From CAYYKK01 sp046351395 (lineage in GTDB: Bacteria; Myxococcota_A; Polyangia; Polyangiales; Polyangiaceae), in contig JAXLYP010000007.1 in assembly GCA_046351395.1 (NCBI GenBank), positions 124,001-188,000 on the forward strand: 64,000 nucleotides of DNA. The letters run 5' to 3'. Shown piece after piece: positions 18,701 to 26,815 of this stretch (position 1 is the stretch's first letter; each line of letters starts with the position of its first letter). Position numbers and translations under genes: made by a program. The notes under the pieces are model-generated. The model worked only from the letters and a program-made list of their open reading frames with translations. It ran no database searches and was not told the origin of the DNA.

Positions 18701-19082
18701 GAACTCGGTGGTCATCGACTTCGGGATGGTGCGCGCCATGCGCGTCGGCGCGGACGCCGCGGGTCGCTTCGTCGCGGGGACGCCCGGCTACATCGCGCCC
18801 GAGCAGGTCCTCGATCCGGTGGAGCTCGATCCGCGCGCCGACGTCTACGCGCTCGCGGGCACCATCTACGCCGTCACCAGCGGGCGGACGTTCTTCGACG
18901 ACATCGACAACCAGCGCGACCGCGTGATCGCGCACATGCGCCGCGATCCGTTCGAAGACGCGGAGCGCGGGCGCGCGTATCCCGCGGCGATCCTCAAGCT
19001 GCTCCGCGCCGCCACGGCGAGGAACGCGGCCGACCGCCCCGCGCCGATCGAGTTCGGGAAGGAGTTCGCGGCGGCGCTATGA
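15756..19082 (+). CDS. Large HEAT-like protein with C-terminal Ser/Thr kinase domain
   Basis: 1108 residues. The first 810 or so residues are all-alpha, Leu/Ala-rich and repeat-like (W-V-H-A-A-R-A-L-G-G-L-A and similar), suggesting HEAT/ARM-type scaffolding rather than a known enzyme. A Pro-rich joint (R-T-P-P-P-P-P-K-P-K-K, about 806) leads into a complete Hanks-type kinase. It shows G-E-G-G-I-G (from 829), V-L-K-I-P-K (ATP-binding Lys), H948-R-D-I-K-P-A-N, D988-F-G and G-T-P-G-Y-I-A-P-E-Q. There is no transmembrane segment, so it should be cytoplasmic. A C-terminal kinase behind a long N-terminal scaffold reverses the common bacterial order. It is followed 23 bases later by a lipoprotein gene and probably leads an operon. 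Confidence 0.85.
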   Translation: MLSQQLHDALSTLVASIEAQPEVEAQLAARWRAATPGATVDEAAGEVGADLGAAADLVDKTLPALTRSQNGLNDLVALFGKPEGEVVLAWCAATAARRDTRVARLLAPTMSRPELGERAGAAARARIVEGPLLDALACAPILGSGDQFALAQNAEAAARMEILIWEAGASALGVPELGPWIFGSEETFEAMIGNPAHGTLRHRVIAARCLEVSVRGMPKAADPQLVGRTLQILQPLLLHPEPLVWVHAARALGGLAGSIEYLEGTLLDWVRGESQVLRQRAMTAFASLPAERLKFLASELVSLLDSPEEAWALAAIAAATPYLFFERRDLWDRLAARILEGDGGAVAARALARGLATLWRRGVRQVAIETPIRQLRELARRARAHSIDEWRRWLDVISVTDPIDDAERDPLDHELGVENLVRIAAQYDDEEADARAARFADTLSPTFLEARRIALGGGSLRHRAAAINAWEGCARSLALSLWEPLLATRPMGTPVEIPDLREAWKVVARTPSEVLDLVAERRQSGAPDDQLVPLEVLALRLGGYALDACGDDDSNLGNGRGPTAHDTCLLLRKLDGLSEGTRKMPPTLETALGALFWRLVDTTRGTALGEVDDVEWLGPFAAWWSLVIDQPDILQELTTALPMLSKAALAKCCEKADEIRTAVSLGEEDGAWGAAAHDALVALHAEHTELAHALVGLAKGLEKFASASGTRPDLEAMCLDLALAAERLHGALADPVKALHQASEQSAEDSLRRGATENTPRVAGLVARAIRARELSLLEVWFTSLGPVTSSLVEAAVEKAVRRTPPPPPKPKKVEAKLIEGYELIKPLGEGGIGSVWLVRKPGADRLFVLKIPKAEALAGANEVERAGILASFVDEAKALAGLYHPNVANIIDRGISDSVPFLVLEYLIGADLKQYSHARLMSLFELRQVVVESCAGLAALHNAGLVHRDIKPANLWLRLPLQGGELFDPAKHRDPARVHPLNSVVIDFGMVRAMRVGADAAGRFVAGTPGYIAPEQVLDPVELDPRADVYALAGTIYAVTSGRTFFDDIDNQRDRVIAHMRRDPFEDAERGRAYPAAILKLLRAATARNAADRPAPIEFGKEFAAAL

Positions 19083-19105
19083 CGGCGATGTAAGCTCGGG
19101 CGCCG

Positions 19106-19978
19106 ATGCGCGTTTCGTTCGGACCCATGCGGATCCAGATCGCCCTCCTCCTCGCGGTCGCGTCCGCCGGCTGCGCCGGTCGGCTCACCACGAGGGACCG
19201 GCCCGAGGAGGCGATGCGCCTCCAGTGCTCCGCGCGATCGAACGGCAAGACGATCGCGGTCGGCGCCGCGCTCACGCGCGCGGACGCCGAGGCTCCGAGC
19301 CTCGTCGCGGACGCCCGCGGCCCGGAGCGCATCTACCTCGACACCTTCGATCACTTCGTCATCAAGTCGGGGGACCACGGCGCGGGCCTCTCGCTCTACA
19401 CGGATCTCTTCGACATGCGGGACGGTGAGTCGTGGAAGACGTACGCCTACGAGGCGGCGATCCCCGCGGGCCCCATGCTCCAGATCGCCTTGTCGCGATT
19501 CGAGCTCGGCTCGGGCACCGTATGGGTGGACGTGCCGCTCCCCACGGCGCCCGAGCTCACCCTCGTGGGGCAGCAGATCGCATGGACGCCCTCGACCGTG
19601 AGCGGGCCGAGCGCGGAGTCGCTCGAGATCCACGTCGCCTGCAACGACGGCGAGCTCCCCAAGGTGGAGACGAACACCGCGGGAGAGCGCGTCGCGGCGC
19701 CGATGCAGAAGTCCGCGAAGTACAAGCCGCCGAAGGACGAGGGCGGGATCGCCGTGGAGACGCTGCTCGCTCTCGCGAAGGTCGCGCCCGCGTACAACAC
19801 GAGCACCGACTGGAGCGGCTGCGCCGAGCTCGGCGTCGTCGTCTCGCGGAGCGCTCAGATCGAGCTCACGAAGAGCACCTTCGCGGGAGCGAGCTGCTTC
19901 GTCGAGTCCTCTCGAAGCATCCAGATCCCGCGCGCGGCGTCGACCGCTCCGCGCGCGGCAGAGGAGCCCGCCCGATGA
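19106..19978 (+). CDS. Hypothetical lipoprotein
   Basis: 290 residues. The start gives a signal ending at A-S-A-G-C-A-G (lipobox Cys near 23). The body is a mixed alpha/beta domain with G-K-T-I-A-V-G-A-A-L, Y-L-D-T-F-D-H-F-V-I-K-S-G and V-W-V-D-V-P-L-P, and a C-terminal part with two Cys (W-S-G-C-A, A-S-C-F). No family recognised. Its stop overlaps the next ATG (ATGA), so it is co-translated with the ferritin-like gene. Anchored in the envelope. Confidence 0.65.
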   Translation: MRVSFGPMRIQIALLLAVASAGCAGRLTTRDRPEEAMRLQCSARSNGKTIAVGAALTRADAEAPSLVADARGPERIYLDTFDHFVIKSGDHGAGLSLYTDLFDMRDGESWKTYAYEAAIPAGPMLQIALSRFELGSGTVWVDVPLPTAPELTLVGQQIAWTPSTVSGPSAESLEIHVACNDGELPKVETNTAGERVAAPMQKSAKYKPPKDEGGIAVETLLALAKVAPAYNTSTDWSGCAELGVVVSRSAQIELTKSTFAGASCFVESSRSIQIPRAASTAPRAAEEPAR

Positions 19979-20895
19979 GTCGATCAATCGATCTCCGCGC
20001 CGTCTTTGGGGCCCTTCTGCTCGGCGTGAACTCCTGCGCGGGCACGACCGGGTGCGCCTGTCCGCCGCCCTCCGGCCACATCAAGTGGGTGCCGTTCCCC
20101 CCGTCCGGGGAAGGTCCGGCCGCGCTCGCGATCGACTGCCAGCACGCGTGCGGTCAGCTCGTCGGCTGTCAGCGCACGGTGAGCGCCGACGGCACGCCCG
20201 GCGTCGAGTGCGGCTCCATCGAGGAGCGGACGAGCTGCGGCGCGGGCCGCCGACCCCTGTCGATGGCCGGTCGAGCGCGAGCCCCTCGGCGTGGATGGGG
20301 AGCGCACGTCCGCGCGCGAGATGCTCGAACCCTCGCCGAGCTCGCGATGCTCGAGTCCGCGTCGGTGACGGCCTTCGAGGAGCTCGCGCGACACCTCGAG
20401 GTGTTCGGCGCGCCCGCTGATCTCGAGCGCCGGGCGCGCGCGGCCGCGGTGGAGGAGGCTCGCCACGCGCGTACGATGCTGGGGTTGGCGAGGCGCGCGG
20501 GGGTGCGTTCCAAGCCGGTGCGCCTCCGCACGGTGGCCCCACCCACGCTCCTCGAGCTCGGTATCGCGAACGCCGTCGAAGGGTGCGCGTTCGAAACGTT
20601 CGGCGCGCTCCTCGCGCATCACCAGGCTCGCACGGCGACCGATCGACGCTTCCGGGAGGCGATGGCGGTCATCGCCGAGGAGGAGACGTCCCACGCGGAG
20701 CTCTCGCGCGATGTCGACGCTTGGATCCGCACGCGCCTCGACGCGCACGCGATCGAGGCCATGGATCGAGCCCATCGGGACGCATGGCGGGTACTCGCCC
20801 GTCCTCGCGCGACGCTCGCGTCCCGCAGGCTCGGGCTGCCGTGCGCAGGAGAGCAAGCGCGGCTCGCGCACGCGCTCGGGGCGCGCGTCACATGA
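19975..20895 (+). CDS. Ferritin-like diiron protein with Cys-rich secreted N-terminus
   Basis: 306 residues, ATGA overlap with both neighbours. The N-terminus (to about 25) is a signal ending near N-S-C-A-G, followed by a Cys-rich stretch (about 25-90: T-G-C-A-C, I-D-C-Q-H-A-C-G, V-G-C, V-E-C-G). From about 120 onward the protein is helical with two diiron half-sites: S-A-S-V-T-A-F-E-E-L-A then E-E-A-R-H, and G-C-A-F-E-T-F then E-E-E-T-S-H, the E...E-x-x-H pattern of ferritin-like proteins. A secreted or periplasmic diiron protein is unusual because the family is mostly cytoplasmic. Possible roles are oxidation, metal storage or thiol chemistry with its Cys-rich head. No closer family can be named. 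Confidence 0.65.
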   Translation: MSRSIDLRAVFGALLLGVNSCAGTTGCACPPPSGHIKWVPFPPSGEGPAALAIDCQHACGQLVGCQRTVSADGTPGVECGSIEERTSCGAGRRPLSMAGRARAPRRGWGAHVRARDARTLAELAMLESASVTAFEELARHLEVFGAPADLERRARAAAVEEARHARTMLGLARRAGVRSKPVRLRTVAPPTLLELGIANAVEGCAFETFGALLAHHQARTATDRRFREAMAVIAEEETSHAELSRDVDAWIRTRLDAHAIEAMDRAHRDAWRVLARPRATLASRRLGLPCAGEQARLAHALGARVT

Positions 20896-21611
20896 GGCGT
20901 CGAGGCGCATTCGGCGGGATCCTCGCGCTCCTCATGGCAGGCTGCGCGAGCGACGGGCCGCGGGTCGAGCCGAGGCCCTCGGCCGTCGCCCCCACGAGCC
21001 CCGCGTCCGCCGCCACGAGCGTCGGGTCGGCGCCGGCCGCGTCCGCGTCCGCGCCGCGGCTCGCCGATGCGTTGCCCTCCGTTGACGCGTGCGACCGAGA
21101 CGAGGACTGCGGCCTCTCGTACGCGTACCTCATCGACGGCAAATGCTGCACGGGGACGTGCTCCCCGCGCGCCGTCGCGAAGTCCACCGTGGTCGCCATC
21201 GAGACCGAGTGCTCCTCGCGCGGCTACGAGGAGAACCGCTGCCCGGCGCGGAAGTGTGTCGCGCCCGATCCGGTCGTCTGCGTCCAGCATCGGTGCGCGT
21301 TCGCGCCCAAGACGGGGCCGATCTCCTCGAGCAGCGACGCCGTCGACAGGGCGGTGGTCGCGGCGAACGTCGCGCTCGATGGGGCGTACGCGAAGTACGC
21401 CGCGGGGCCTGGCGTCGTCGCTCCCGTTCACCCGTCGAGGTGGGTCGACGCGAGCGGCGCGACGGTTCAAGGGCCGAACGCGAGCGGCGGCTACCGCGTG
21501 TCGTTCTCCTCCTTCCCGCCCGCGGGCTTCAGTCACGAGGCGATCGTCGCGGTGGGCAAGGACGGGAGCGTCACCGTGGAGCGGGCCGTCGCCGCGTTCT
21601 CACCCGACTGA
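20892..21611 (+). CDS. Cys-rich lipoprotein
   Basis: 239 residues; ATGA overlap with the ferritin-like gene. Signal ends at L-M-A-G-C-A-S. After a Ser/Ala/Pro linker (about 25-60) comes a Cys-rich domain (about 65-135) with D-x-D-E-D-C, K-C-C-T-G-T-C, E-C-S, R-C-P-A-R-K-C and V-C-V-Q-H-R-C-A. The same spacing style appears in the lipoprotein at 49437-49811, so the two share a domain. The C-terminal 80 residues form a separate mixed alpha/beta region. Envelope-anchored, function unknown; it ends the operon that starts at the kinase gene. Confidence 0.65.
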   Translation: MRRRGAFGGILALLMAGCASDGPRVEPRPSAVAPTSPASAATSVGSAPAASASAPRLADALPSVDACDRDEDCGLSYAYLIDGKCCTGTCSPRAVAKSTVVAIETECSSRGYEENRCPARKCVAPDPVVCVQHRCAFAPKTGPISSSSDAVDRAVVAANVALDGAYAKYAAGPGVVAPVHPSRWVDASGATVQGPNASGGYRVSFSSFPPAGFSHEAIVAVGKDGSVTVERAVAAFSPD

Positions 21612-21619
21612 CCCCGAGG

Positions 21620-22699
21620 CTACGTACGCGCGGGAGGTTCGGCGGCGCGGGAGGGGAACAGCATGCCCTGCAAGCGGACGCGCCGCGCGAGCGCGGGCTT
21701 CTCGATCAGGTAGTGCATCAGCACCGCGGCGATCGCGGTGAAGCCCAGGTTCTGCGGGAACCGCGCGTACCACGCCGTCGCGTCGTGGAGGAGGAGCACC
21801 TGCTGCACCAGGTAGATCGAGTAGCTGAGGACGCCGATGAACGCGATCGGCCGCCACTCGAGGAAGCGGCCGATGACGCTGTGAGGGGTGCGCAGGCACG
21901 CGTCGATCGTGAGGCCGAGCAGCACGTTCACGATCGATTCGCCGACGAGCGAGCTGAACGTGACGTGGTCTTGGAGCTGGAAGACCGCGATCGCCAGACC
22001 GAAGTGGACGAGCGGCGTGACCGCGAACGACTGGATTCGGACGAACCACGCGACCGCGTCGAGCCGGGCGCGGACGAGCGCAAGGAGGCAGCCCGTCGCG
22101 AGCGTGTCCGCGACGGTCTGGAACGACTCGTCGACCGTCGACGCGGAGGCGGGGAACCACCGGAAGGTGGCGAACCGAACGATGGGGCAAGCGACGAGCG
22201 CGATCGCCGCAGCGATCCACGCGTGGCGCGGCTTGAGGAGGAGGACCACCGCCGGCCAGAGCAGATAGAACTGCTCCTCCACCGCGAGCGACCACAGGTG
22301 CCCGAGCTCCCAGCCCCGACCCGGGTCGGGGTGGTAGTTCATCGTGTACGTCATCGCGTGGAACAGGTCGCCGGAGTGGAGGTGCGCCACCCCCGCGAAC
22401 GCGAGCACCGCGACGATCCCGACGAGCACGTAAAACGGCGGGAAAATGCGGAAGGTGCGACGAAAGTAGAACTTGAGCAGGGAGATGGAGCCGCGCTCCG
22501 CGTGCTCCTCGAGCAGCAGCCGCGTGATGAGGTACCCCGAGATGATGAAGAACACCCTGACGCCGAAGTGCCCCATCCAGTTGCCGTGGCCCTTGTAGGG
22601 GAACCCGGCCGTCCCGGCCGCGTGCGAGAGCACGACGAGGAGGATGGAGACAGCGCGCAAGCCGTCGAGGCAGGGGATCTTCAGAGGGGCCTTCGCCAA
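21620..22699 (-). CDS. Acyltransferase-3 family membrane protein (OafA-like)
   Basis: 359 residues with a TTG start; no better start lies before the conserved opening I-P-C-L-D-G-L-R-A-V-S-I. The acyltransferase-3 hallmarks are present: L-D-G-L-R-A near the N-terminus, H-A-A-G with the catalytic-type His in the first membrane segment, F-F-I-I-S-G-Y-L-I-T-R-L and the basic F-Y-F-R-R-T-F-R-I-F-P-P loop. About ten hydrophobic segments follow. Such proteins O-acylate surface polysaccharides or other glycans from the inner membrane; the acceptor is unknown. Convergent with the Cys-rich lipoprotein gene, 8 bases apart. Confidence 0.85.
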   Translation of the reverse strand: MAKAPLKIPCLDGLRAVSILLVVLSHAAGTAGFPYKGHGNWMGHFGVRVFFIISGYLITRLLLEEHAERGSISLLKFYFRRTFRIFPPFYVLVGIVAVLAFAGVAHLHSGDLFHAMTYTMNYHPDPGRGWELGHLWSLAVEEQFYLLWPAVVLLLKPRHAWIAAAIALVACPIVRFATFRWFPASASTVDESFQTVADTLATGCLLALVRARLDAVAWFVRIQSFAVTPLVHFGLAIAVFQLQDHVTFSSLVGESIVNVLLGLTIDACLRTPHSVIGRFLEWRPIAFIGVLSYSIYLVQQVLLLHDATAWYARFPQNLGFTAIAAVLMHYLIEKPALARRVRLQGMLFPSRAAEPPART

Positions 22700-22741
22700 G
22701 ACCGCGCTTCTTTCTTCGGTGGAGCTCGAGCCCGACGGTGG

Positions 22742-23959
22742 TCAGTCCCCGTCGACGATCGACCGGGCTGCGCCAGCGTACGGGCCCTTTGGATACACGC
22801 GAAGGTAGTCCTTCGCGATGGCCTTCGCCGCCCCAGTACCGGACGTCCGCCGCACGAGCAACATCTTGCGCCCGAGCGCCTCTGCGGCGAAGGCGCCGCC
22901 CTCGCTCATGGTCGCATCGTAAAGTGAAATGGCGCGTGCCGCGTTTCCAGCGTCGTCCGCCGCGCGCGCCAAGAGGAACGCCGCGGTGCTCGCGGGCTGG
23001 CTGCCCGGGAAGCGCTTGCGGACGACCTCGAGCACCTGCGTCGCGAGGCCGCTCCGGCCGCCGTACCGCGCGGCGTCCGCGAGCGCCATGAGATCGTCGA
23101 GCGGCGCCGAGGCGAGCGTCCCCTCGATGCCGCGCGCGTCCGCCTCGGAGAGGACCGTCGCGAAGTCCCCTTTCGCGATGCGCTGCGACCACGATACGCG
23201 CGCGGCAGGCTCGTCCTTCGGAGGCTCGCTCGACGGTCCAGCAGGCGCGGCGGAGGGGGCCGACGCGGACGCGGGCGGGTCGACCGGGGGGCTCGGCACG
23301 CGCTCGGGCGCCGCGTCGCGCGGTCCGAGATCGATCGCCTGATCGACCGCCACGGTGATGCCCTCCTCGGCCGCAGGTCCGGTCACGACCACGGACCCCT
23401 CCGTCACCGCGACGAGCATGTGTTGGCGCGCGGGGTCCCAGTCCACCGTGAACCGCGTGCCGGTCACTCTCACGCGGTACGGGCCGGCCTCCACGACGTA
23501 GTCCGCGCCGCCGTCCCGCTTCTGGACGTGGACGCCGATGTGACCCTGCTCCACCGAAAACCGCGCGCCTCGCGCGCTGACCTCGTTCACGCGTCCCGCC
23601 GCACCGGGGCCCAGCACGATCGCGCTGCCGTCGCTGAACGACACCGTGGACTCGCGCTCGGCGCTCGCGCGCATGAAGCCCGCGGTCATGGCGGGGCCGC
23701 CGTCCACGCTGAACGAGATCGGACTCGGCTTGCGCAAGATGAAGAGCCCGATCGCGACCGTCACGATCGCCGCCGCGACGGGGATCCACCACTCGACGCG
23801 GCTCCGCTTGCGCGGCCCCAGCCGGGCGACGCGCCCGACGAGCGCCGCCCGCTGCTCGAGCGCCGAGGCTCGCGCGGGCTCGACGCGGCTCCCGCGGTCG
23901 AGCAGCTCCGCGCTCGCGCGGAGGAGCTCCTCGTCGGTGGGGCGCTCGGGGGCGTTCAT
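22742..23959 (-). CDS. FecR-domain protein with C-terminal TPR-like repeats
   Basis: 405 residues. The start overlaps the sigma-factor stop by four bases (ATGA). A cytoplasmic head (1-75) is followed by one membrane segment (W-W-I-P-V-A-A-A-I-V-T-V-A-I-G-L-F-I-L). The periplasmic FecR fold follows, with S-F-S-D-G-S-A-I-V-L-G-P, F-S-V-E-Q-G-H-I-G-V-H-V, V-R-V-T-G-T-R-F-T-V-D-W and the V-T-E-G-S-V-V-V strand. A Pro/Ser/Ala linker leads to TPR-like helices (about 290-405). Pairing with an ECF sigma gene makes it the likely membrane sensor or anti-sigma partner. The TPR tail could read out periplasmic partners. Confidence 0.85.
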   Translation of the reverse strand: MNAPERPTDEELLRASAELLDRGSRVEPARASALEQRAALVGRVARLGPRKRSRVEWWIPVAAAIVTVAIGLFILRKPSPISFSVDGGPAMTAGFMRASAERESTVSFSDGSAIVLGPGAAGRVNEVSARGARFSVEQGHIGVHVQKRDGGADYVVEAGPYRVRVTGTRFTVDWDPARQHMLVAVTEGSVVVTGPAAEEGITVAVDQAIDLGPRDAAPERVPSPPVDPPASASAPSAAPAGPSSEPPKDEPAARVSWSQRIAKGDFATVLSEADARGIEGTLASAPLDDLMALADAARYGGRSGLATQVLEVVRKRFPGSQPASTAAFLLARAADDAGNAARAISLYDATMSEGGAFAAEALGRKMLLVRRTSGTGAAKAIAKDYLRVYPKGPYAGAARSIVDGD

Positions 23960-24597
23960 CCGGAGCGCCTCTCCTGGTCCGGCGCCGCGGAGGCGTCCCA
24001 CGTCTTCGCGAACGCCGCGAGGGCGTCGCTCTTCCGCGCGTGGACGAGCACGCGCTCGTTCGCCTTCGCGAGCTTGCGCTTCACGGTCGCGAGGGAGCAG
24101 CCGAGGGCGTCGGCGACGTCCGTGAGCTCGAGTCCGTCCGCGTGACGCAGCACGAACGCGAGCCGCGCGTCCGAGTCGAGCTTGTCGAGGATCGCGTAGA
24201 GGTGCGAGAGGGCTTGTCGAGACGCGTGATCCATCTCCGGGACGGCGAGCTCTGGCAGCGCGCCCGTGGGGGTGAGCGTCACCCAGCGCCGGATCCGTCG
24301 GCGGCGCAGCTCGCTCTTCGCCGTTCGGACCACGATCCCGACGAGGAAGCTTCGAAGCGCCGAGTCGTCGCGCAGATCCACCACCCGGCGGAACAGCGTG
24401 ATGAAGACGTCCTGCACGAGGTCGTCCACGTCCGCGCTCGGACCGAGCGATCGGAGGAGCAGCCGGCGGACGAGCGGATGGAAGCGATCCCACGCCGCGG
24501 CGACGGCCTGCGCCGAGCCCGCGCGCAACCCTTCCGCGAGGCGGACGTCGTCCGCGTACGGAGCGGGGAGCGCGCGGACGACGCCAGCGGGCTTCAT
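23956..24597 (-). CDS. ECF-type RNA polymerase sigma factor
   Basis: 213 residues. Region 2 shows V-D-D-L-V-Q-D-V-F-I-T-L-F-R-R-V and a helix rich in Arg (S-E-L-R-R-R-R-I-R-R). Region 4 has H-A-D-G-L-E-L-T-D-V-A-D-A-L-G-C-S-L-A-T-V-K-R-K-L as the -35 recognising helix-turn-helix. The C-terminus extends about 25 residues beyond region 4. It is co-transcribed with the FecR-domain gene downstream (ATGA overlap) and lies 4 bases downstream of the Cys-rich lipoprotein gene, so that gene is probably part of the same unit. Confidence 0.9.
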   Translation of the reverse strand: MKPAGVVRALPAPYADDVRLAEGLRAGSAQAVAAAWDRFHPLVRRLLLRSLGPSADVDDLVQDVFITLFRRVVDLRDDSALRSFLVGIVVRTAKSELRRRRIRRWVTLTPTGALPELAVPEMDHASRQALSHLYAILDKLDSDARLAFVLRHADGLELTDVADALGCSLATVKRKLAKANERVLVHARKSDALAAFAKTWDASAAPDQERRSG

Positions 24598-24601
24598 CCG
24601 A

Positions 24602-25603
24602 TCACTTCGGCTCCTCGGTGCAGCAGCCGGTGTTGCAGAAGAAGCCGACCGGGCAGGCCGCTTGGCCGGGCAGGCCGCAGGGTTGCACGTCGGGCAGGCA
24701 CTGGCCTCCGCCGCCGCTCGAGGACGAGCCCGTCATGAACGCGCCAGTCGACGACGTCGTGGACGTGGTCGTGCCGCCGCACCCCGGATCGGGCGCGGGC
24801 TTGCCGATGCAGATCTCACAGGGATCGCAGCCGTTCAAGCAGTCCGCGACGGGCGTGCACGGCTGGCATCGCGACGGGTCGTCCACGTGCGCGATGTCGC
24901 ACAGCCCCCCGGCGCTCTCCGAGCCGAGCCACACGTATTTCCCCTTGCCCGCCGGGAGCTCGCAGCACCCGAAGCAGTCACAGCCGTTCGGCGTGAGCGG
25001 CCCGCAATAGTCGTGGCACGCCGCGGACTGCGCCGTGTCGAGATCGGCGCACGTCGCGTTCGCGGTCACCTTGTACGTGGGCCCCGCGTATGCGCACATC
25101 GAGCCGTTGTTCGACTCCGGGTAGTAGTTCGGTGCGACCTCGTAGGGGTCGCACTTGTGGTCCCAATTGCAGTCGTCGTTGCCGGCGCCCGAGTCCTGAT
25201 CGAAGTAGCAATCGACCTTGCACCCAGGGCCCGCTTGCCCCGGGATGCCGCCGAAGTAGCTGTCCTCCGTGTTGTCGCAAGGACCGAGGCAGTCGGGATC
25301 CTGGCTGTCGATGAGGCCATCCATGTCGTTGTCGACGAGGTCCCCGCACGCGTAGACCTTGCCCTGACACGTCGACACGTGGTCGGGCGGAAGGACGCCC
25401 GTCCCGCTGCTGCCGCTGCCGTTCATCGAGCTCGTGGTCGTGCCGCCGGTGCCGCTCATGGTGGAGCTCGTCGACTGGGTGCCCGACGTGGACAACGTAC
25501 CCGATGACATCCCTCCGGTGCCGAGTTGAATGCTGGCGTCTTCGCAAGACGCGAGGAGAATGGCGCTCGCCGAGAGCAAGAAGGGGAGAAGGCGTCGGTT
25601 CAT
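24602..25603 (-). CDS. Cys-rich lipoprotein with Ser/Thr/Gly linkers
   Basis: 333 residues from the ATG at 25603. Signal ends at L-L-A-S-C-E-D (lipobox). A Ser/Thr/Gly linker (about 28-70) is followed by a calcium-type motif V-D-N-D-M-D-G-L-I-D-S-Q-D-P-D-C, as in surface proteins with D-x-D-x-D-G loops. A long Cys-rich region carries about 25 Cys, including Y-C-G-P, D-C-F-G-C-C, C-D-P-C-E-I-C and F-F-C-N-T-G-C-C at the very end. A second Thr/Ser/Gly linker splits the Cys-rich region. Likely a disulfide-rich surface protein. It is the first gene of the sigma/FecR unit and may be a target or input of it. Confidence 0.7.
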   Translation of the reverse strand: MNRRLLPFLLSASAILLASCEDASIQLGTGGMSSGTLSTSGTQSTSSTMSGTGGTTTSSMNGSGSSGTGVLPPDHVSTCQGKVYACGDLVDNDMDGLIDSQDPDCLGPCDNTEDSYFGGIPGQAGPGCKVDCYFDQDSGAGNDDCNWDHKCDPYEVAPNYYPESNNGSMCAYAGPTYKVTANATCADLDTAQSAACHDYCGPLTPNGCDCFGCCELPAGKGKYVWLGSESAGGLCDIAHVDDPSRCQPCTPVADCLNGCDPCEICIGKPAPDPGCGGTTTSTTSSTGAFMTGSSSSGGGGQCLPDVQPCGLPGQAACPVGFFCNTGCCTEEPK

Positions 25604-25635
25604 GGGCCTCGATCGCAGCCGTGCCTCCGCGCTCG

Positions 25636-25652
25636 GAACACGGCTCATGTTC
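25636..25652. promoter_or_regulatory. Possible operator inverted repeat in a divergent promoter region
   Basis: GAACA-N7-TGTTC, a short perfect inverted repeat, lies midway between the divergent genes starting at 25603 and 25706. It could be an operator shared by both. The arms are only five bases, so chance occurrence is possible. Confidence 0.25.
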
Positions 25653-25705
25653 TTTGCTGCCTCTCTCCGACACCGCCGCCCTGGTTTTTTGATAAGGCTG
25701 CCGCG

Positions 25706-26758
25706 TTGGGATCCGCGGGCCGAGCTCCCCTCTTCGCGCCGCTCGCGGCGATGATCGTCGCCTGGTCGGCGTGCGGCGCCAAGGCCCGCGCGGACGACAC
25801 CGCCCTCGTGGTCGTCCTCGAGCCGGCGCCGCCGCGCACCGCGAGCGTCGACGAGACGTTCACGCGCCTCGAGGCGGAGCTTCGCGCGGGCGGCTTCGAG
25901 GTGCGGACCGAGATCCTCTCGAGCCTCGAACCTCGCGACGCGCTCGAGGACGCGATCCGACGCACGCACGCGATCGCCGCGATCACCGTGCAATCCGGGG
26001 AGGGACCCGAGCATCCGGAGGTCTGGGTGCGCGATCGCCTGACGGGCAAGCTCGTGGTCCGCGTCGACGACACGCCGAGCGGCTCTCCGCAGCTCGTCGC
26101 GATCCACGGGGTGGAGCTCTTGCGCGCGAGCCTGATCGAGCTGCGTGATCCCCCTCCGAGCAGCGCTTCGGACGCCGCGCCGTTGCCGAAGCCGATCGAC
26201 GATCTGATCGGTCCGCGCGCCGGCGAGGGACCGGATCGCGCGCCCTCGAGCGCGTGGCGCGGCTTCGGCGTCGAGCTCGGCGTCGGCACGATCGTGCACT
26301 TCGACCCCGCGCAGCCGATGGTCGCGCCGGCGCTTCGATTGTCGCTCGGATCGAGCATCGGGCTCGGCGGGCGCCTGGTCCTCGTCGGGCCGAGCATCGG
26401 GCCGGACGTCCGCGGCGAGGCGTCGGTGAGCGAGGTCCTGCTCTCCGCGGAGGGCTTCTTCGCGCCCGCGCTCCCGTGGCCCTTCGAATTCATCGGCGCG
26501 GCTGGGATCGGCCTCTACCGCGTCGGCGCCGAGTCGACGATTCGACCCGATCCCGCGCCGAGCGGGGGCGAGGCCGCGATGCTGTTCACGTTCGGCGCGG
26601 GTACGGGCGTGCGGCTCACGGAGCATTTCGCGCTCGATCTAAACCTTCTTGTCGGTGTGTCCGCGCGGAGGGTCGTCCTCCTCCGCGGCGCGGAGGAGCT
26701 CGGCGCGCTCGGGCAGCCCCTCTTCGGGGCGACGGCTGGGGTTCGAGCAGCGTTCTGA
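25706..26758 (+). CDS. Secreted or outer-membrane protein with C-terminal beta-barrel-like region
   Basis: 350 residues using the TTG at 25706, which gives a signal peptide ending A-K-A-R-A-D-D; the first in-frame ATG (25751) would cut that signal in half. Residues 35-150 form an alpha/beta domain (T-A-L-V-V-V-L-E-P, R-T-H-A-I-A-A-I-T-V, V-W-V-R-D-R-L-T-G-K). From about 180 the sequence alternates hydrophobic strands and glycines (V-E-L-G-V-G-T-I-V-H-F, L-R-L-S-L-G-S-S-I-G-L-G-G-R) and ends with an aromatic residue (R-A-A-F), as outer-membrane barrels do. Pattern common in myxobacteria; no named family. Divergent from the sigma/FecR unit. Confidence 0.6.
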   Translation: MGSAGRAPLFAPLAAMIVAWSACGAKARADDTALVVVLEPAPPRTASVDETFTRLEAELRAGGFEVRTEILSSLEPRDALEDAIRRTHAIAAITVQSGEGPEHPEVWVRDRLTGKLVVRVDDTPSGSPQLVAIHGVELLRASLIELRDPPPSSASDAAPLPKPIDDLIGPRAGEGPDRAPSSAWRGFGVELGVGTIVHFDPAQPMVAPALRLSLGSSIGLGGRLVLVGPSIGPDVRGEASVSEVLLSAEGFFAPALPWPFEFIGAAGIGLYRVGAESTIRPDPAPSGGEAAMLFTFGAGTGVRLTEHFALDLNLLVGVSARRVVLLRGAEELGALGQPLFGATAGVRAAF

Positions 26759-26815
26759 CCGCGCGCGAGCGCGAGTTCTTGAGCCGTCTCCGCGCGCCGA
26801 GGGCACGGCCGCGGC

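Noticed and set aside
15717..18935. Long minus-strand frame opposite the kinase gene
   Set aside because: Shadow of the kinase gene; Arg-rich with no family features.
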